Source: Deltaproteobacteria bacterium (lineage in GTDB: Bacteria; Desulfobacterota; Desulfobacteria; Desulfobacterales; JAFDFH01). From it: a stretch of 5,879 nucleotides of DNA. The DNA is taken from assembly GCA_019309945.1 (NCBI GenBank), contig JAFDFH010000236.1, forward strand, positions 1 through 5,879. The letters run 5' to 3'. The position numbers and the translations under genes are program-made. Positions within the stretch are counted from its first letter, which is position 1. Each line of letters starts with the position of its first letter. Below, one piece after another: positions 5,536 through 5,879 of this stretch. The notes under the pieces are model-generated. The model saw nothing but the letters and a program-made list of their open reading frames with translations, had not been told where the DNA came from and searched no databases.

Positions 5536-5820
5536 GAATTCCGTAACTTCTCAATATGTTCCGGTAGACCCGCTGCGCCATCCGCTAATTTTTTTCAATA
5601 CGGTCAAAACTTGCCGTTAAGGGCGTCTAACAGTGCCCCGCGCACGGGATCTAAAATGAGTGTGTCGCTTAGCACAAACAGGCTACAATCAATAATTTAT
5701 GCTGTTCGGGTCACTGTAAGCCGCCCTAAACGGCTTCAAACAGTTGCCCGCTTTGAAAAAAATGACCGGATGACTCCGCTGGTATGTTTAACCATAAGTT
5801 TTTGAGAAGTTACAGAATTC
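5536..5820. repeat. 285-bp imperfect palindrome, MITE-like element
   Basis: GAATTCCGTAACTTCTCAA (5536-5554) and TTGAGAAGTTACAGAATTC (5802-5820) are inverted copies at 18 of 19 positions. Symmetry continues inward with gaps: ATTTTTTTCAA against TTGAAAAAAAT, GCCGTTAAGGGCGTCTAAC against GTAAGCCGCCCTAAACGGC, and finally CAGTG (5631-5635) against CACTG (5712-5716). The arms are therefore about 100 and 109 bases around a 76-base centre that includes a small CCCG-CGCA-CGGG hairpin. A related arm occurs at 84-161. No transposase frame is present and no clear target duplication was found. The right edge faces unannotated sequence and the left edge faces the cyclohydrolase start. Confidence 0.85.
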
Positions 5821-5879
5821 CCTTCTAAAGGCAGAGTTTCACTTGCTATTTTCCTTTTTGTTAGCCGATATTATGAGAC
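5821..5879. other. Window end, nothing assignable
   Basis: The last 59 bases hold a weak CCTT-CTA-AAGG inverted repeat and a T-rich stretch. An ATG at 5873 has no ribosome binding site and only seven bases follow, so no gene can be supported. Confidence 0.5.

Noticed and set aside
5374..5805. Plus-strand frame of 143 codons at the right end
   Set aside because: It is antisense to the cyclohydrolase N-terminus and then crosses the 285-base palindrome, so it is a shadow.
1..5879. CRISPR array, toxin-antitoxin, retron or defence island
   Set aside because: No regularly spaced direct repeats, reverse transcriptase, nuclease or toxin-like small gene pair was found. The repeats present are dispersed and palindromic.

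Overview
The window reads as chromosomal DNA from a sulfate-reducer-type bacterium of the Desulfobacterota, probably near the Desulfobacterales. This is inferred from the purH arrangement, in which the two catalytic domains are separate genes of a divergent type, and from the density of short degenerate inverted-repeat elements. No rRNA, tRNA or CRISPR array was seen, and neither a transposase nor a phage gene was recognised.

Layout, left to right. At 1-69 (minus) lie the first 23 codons of a probable acetoacetate-CoA ligase. From 70 to 769 there is a 700-base stretch without a credible gene. It holds at least three repeat-derived segments (about 84-161, 212-328 and 602-746) and a perfect hairpin (447-475). 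At 770-1745 (plus) is a low-specificity L-threonine aldolase gene broken by an internal deletion of about 59 bases. Six bases beyond its stop, and convergent with it, ends a minus-strand gene group. In the direction of transcription this group is: purH N-terminal part (IMP cyclohydrolase, 5522-4839), a CatB/Vat-type hexapeptide acetyltransferase (4842-4264), a 432-base gap filled mostly by two repeat elements (3849-3994 and 4016-4206), a zinc-ribbon class I methyltransferase (3831-3004), and purH C-terminal part (AICAR formyltransferase, 3002-1752). Upstream of the first gene, a 285-base imperfect palindrome (5536-5820) begins 13 bases before its start codon.

How the genes work together. The two PurH halves catalyse the last two steps of IMP synthesis (AICAR to FAICAR, then FAICAR to IMP). 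Both keep the catalytic residues that could be located by eye, so they are probably functional as separate proteins. The acetyltransferase overlaps the first half by an ATGA junction, and the methyltransferase stops one base before the second half starts, so each pair is probably translationally coupled. Neither passenger enzyme has a visible role in purine synthesis; both resemble tailoring enzymes for sugars or small molecules.

The most notable non-coding feature is the amount of repeat-derived DNA. At least four element families occur in under 6 kb, and elements end within about 13-25 bases of four start codons. I found no convincing new defence or mobile system. The items worth checking are the split and interrupted purH, the repeat families, and the recently broken threonine aldolase.
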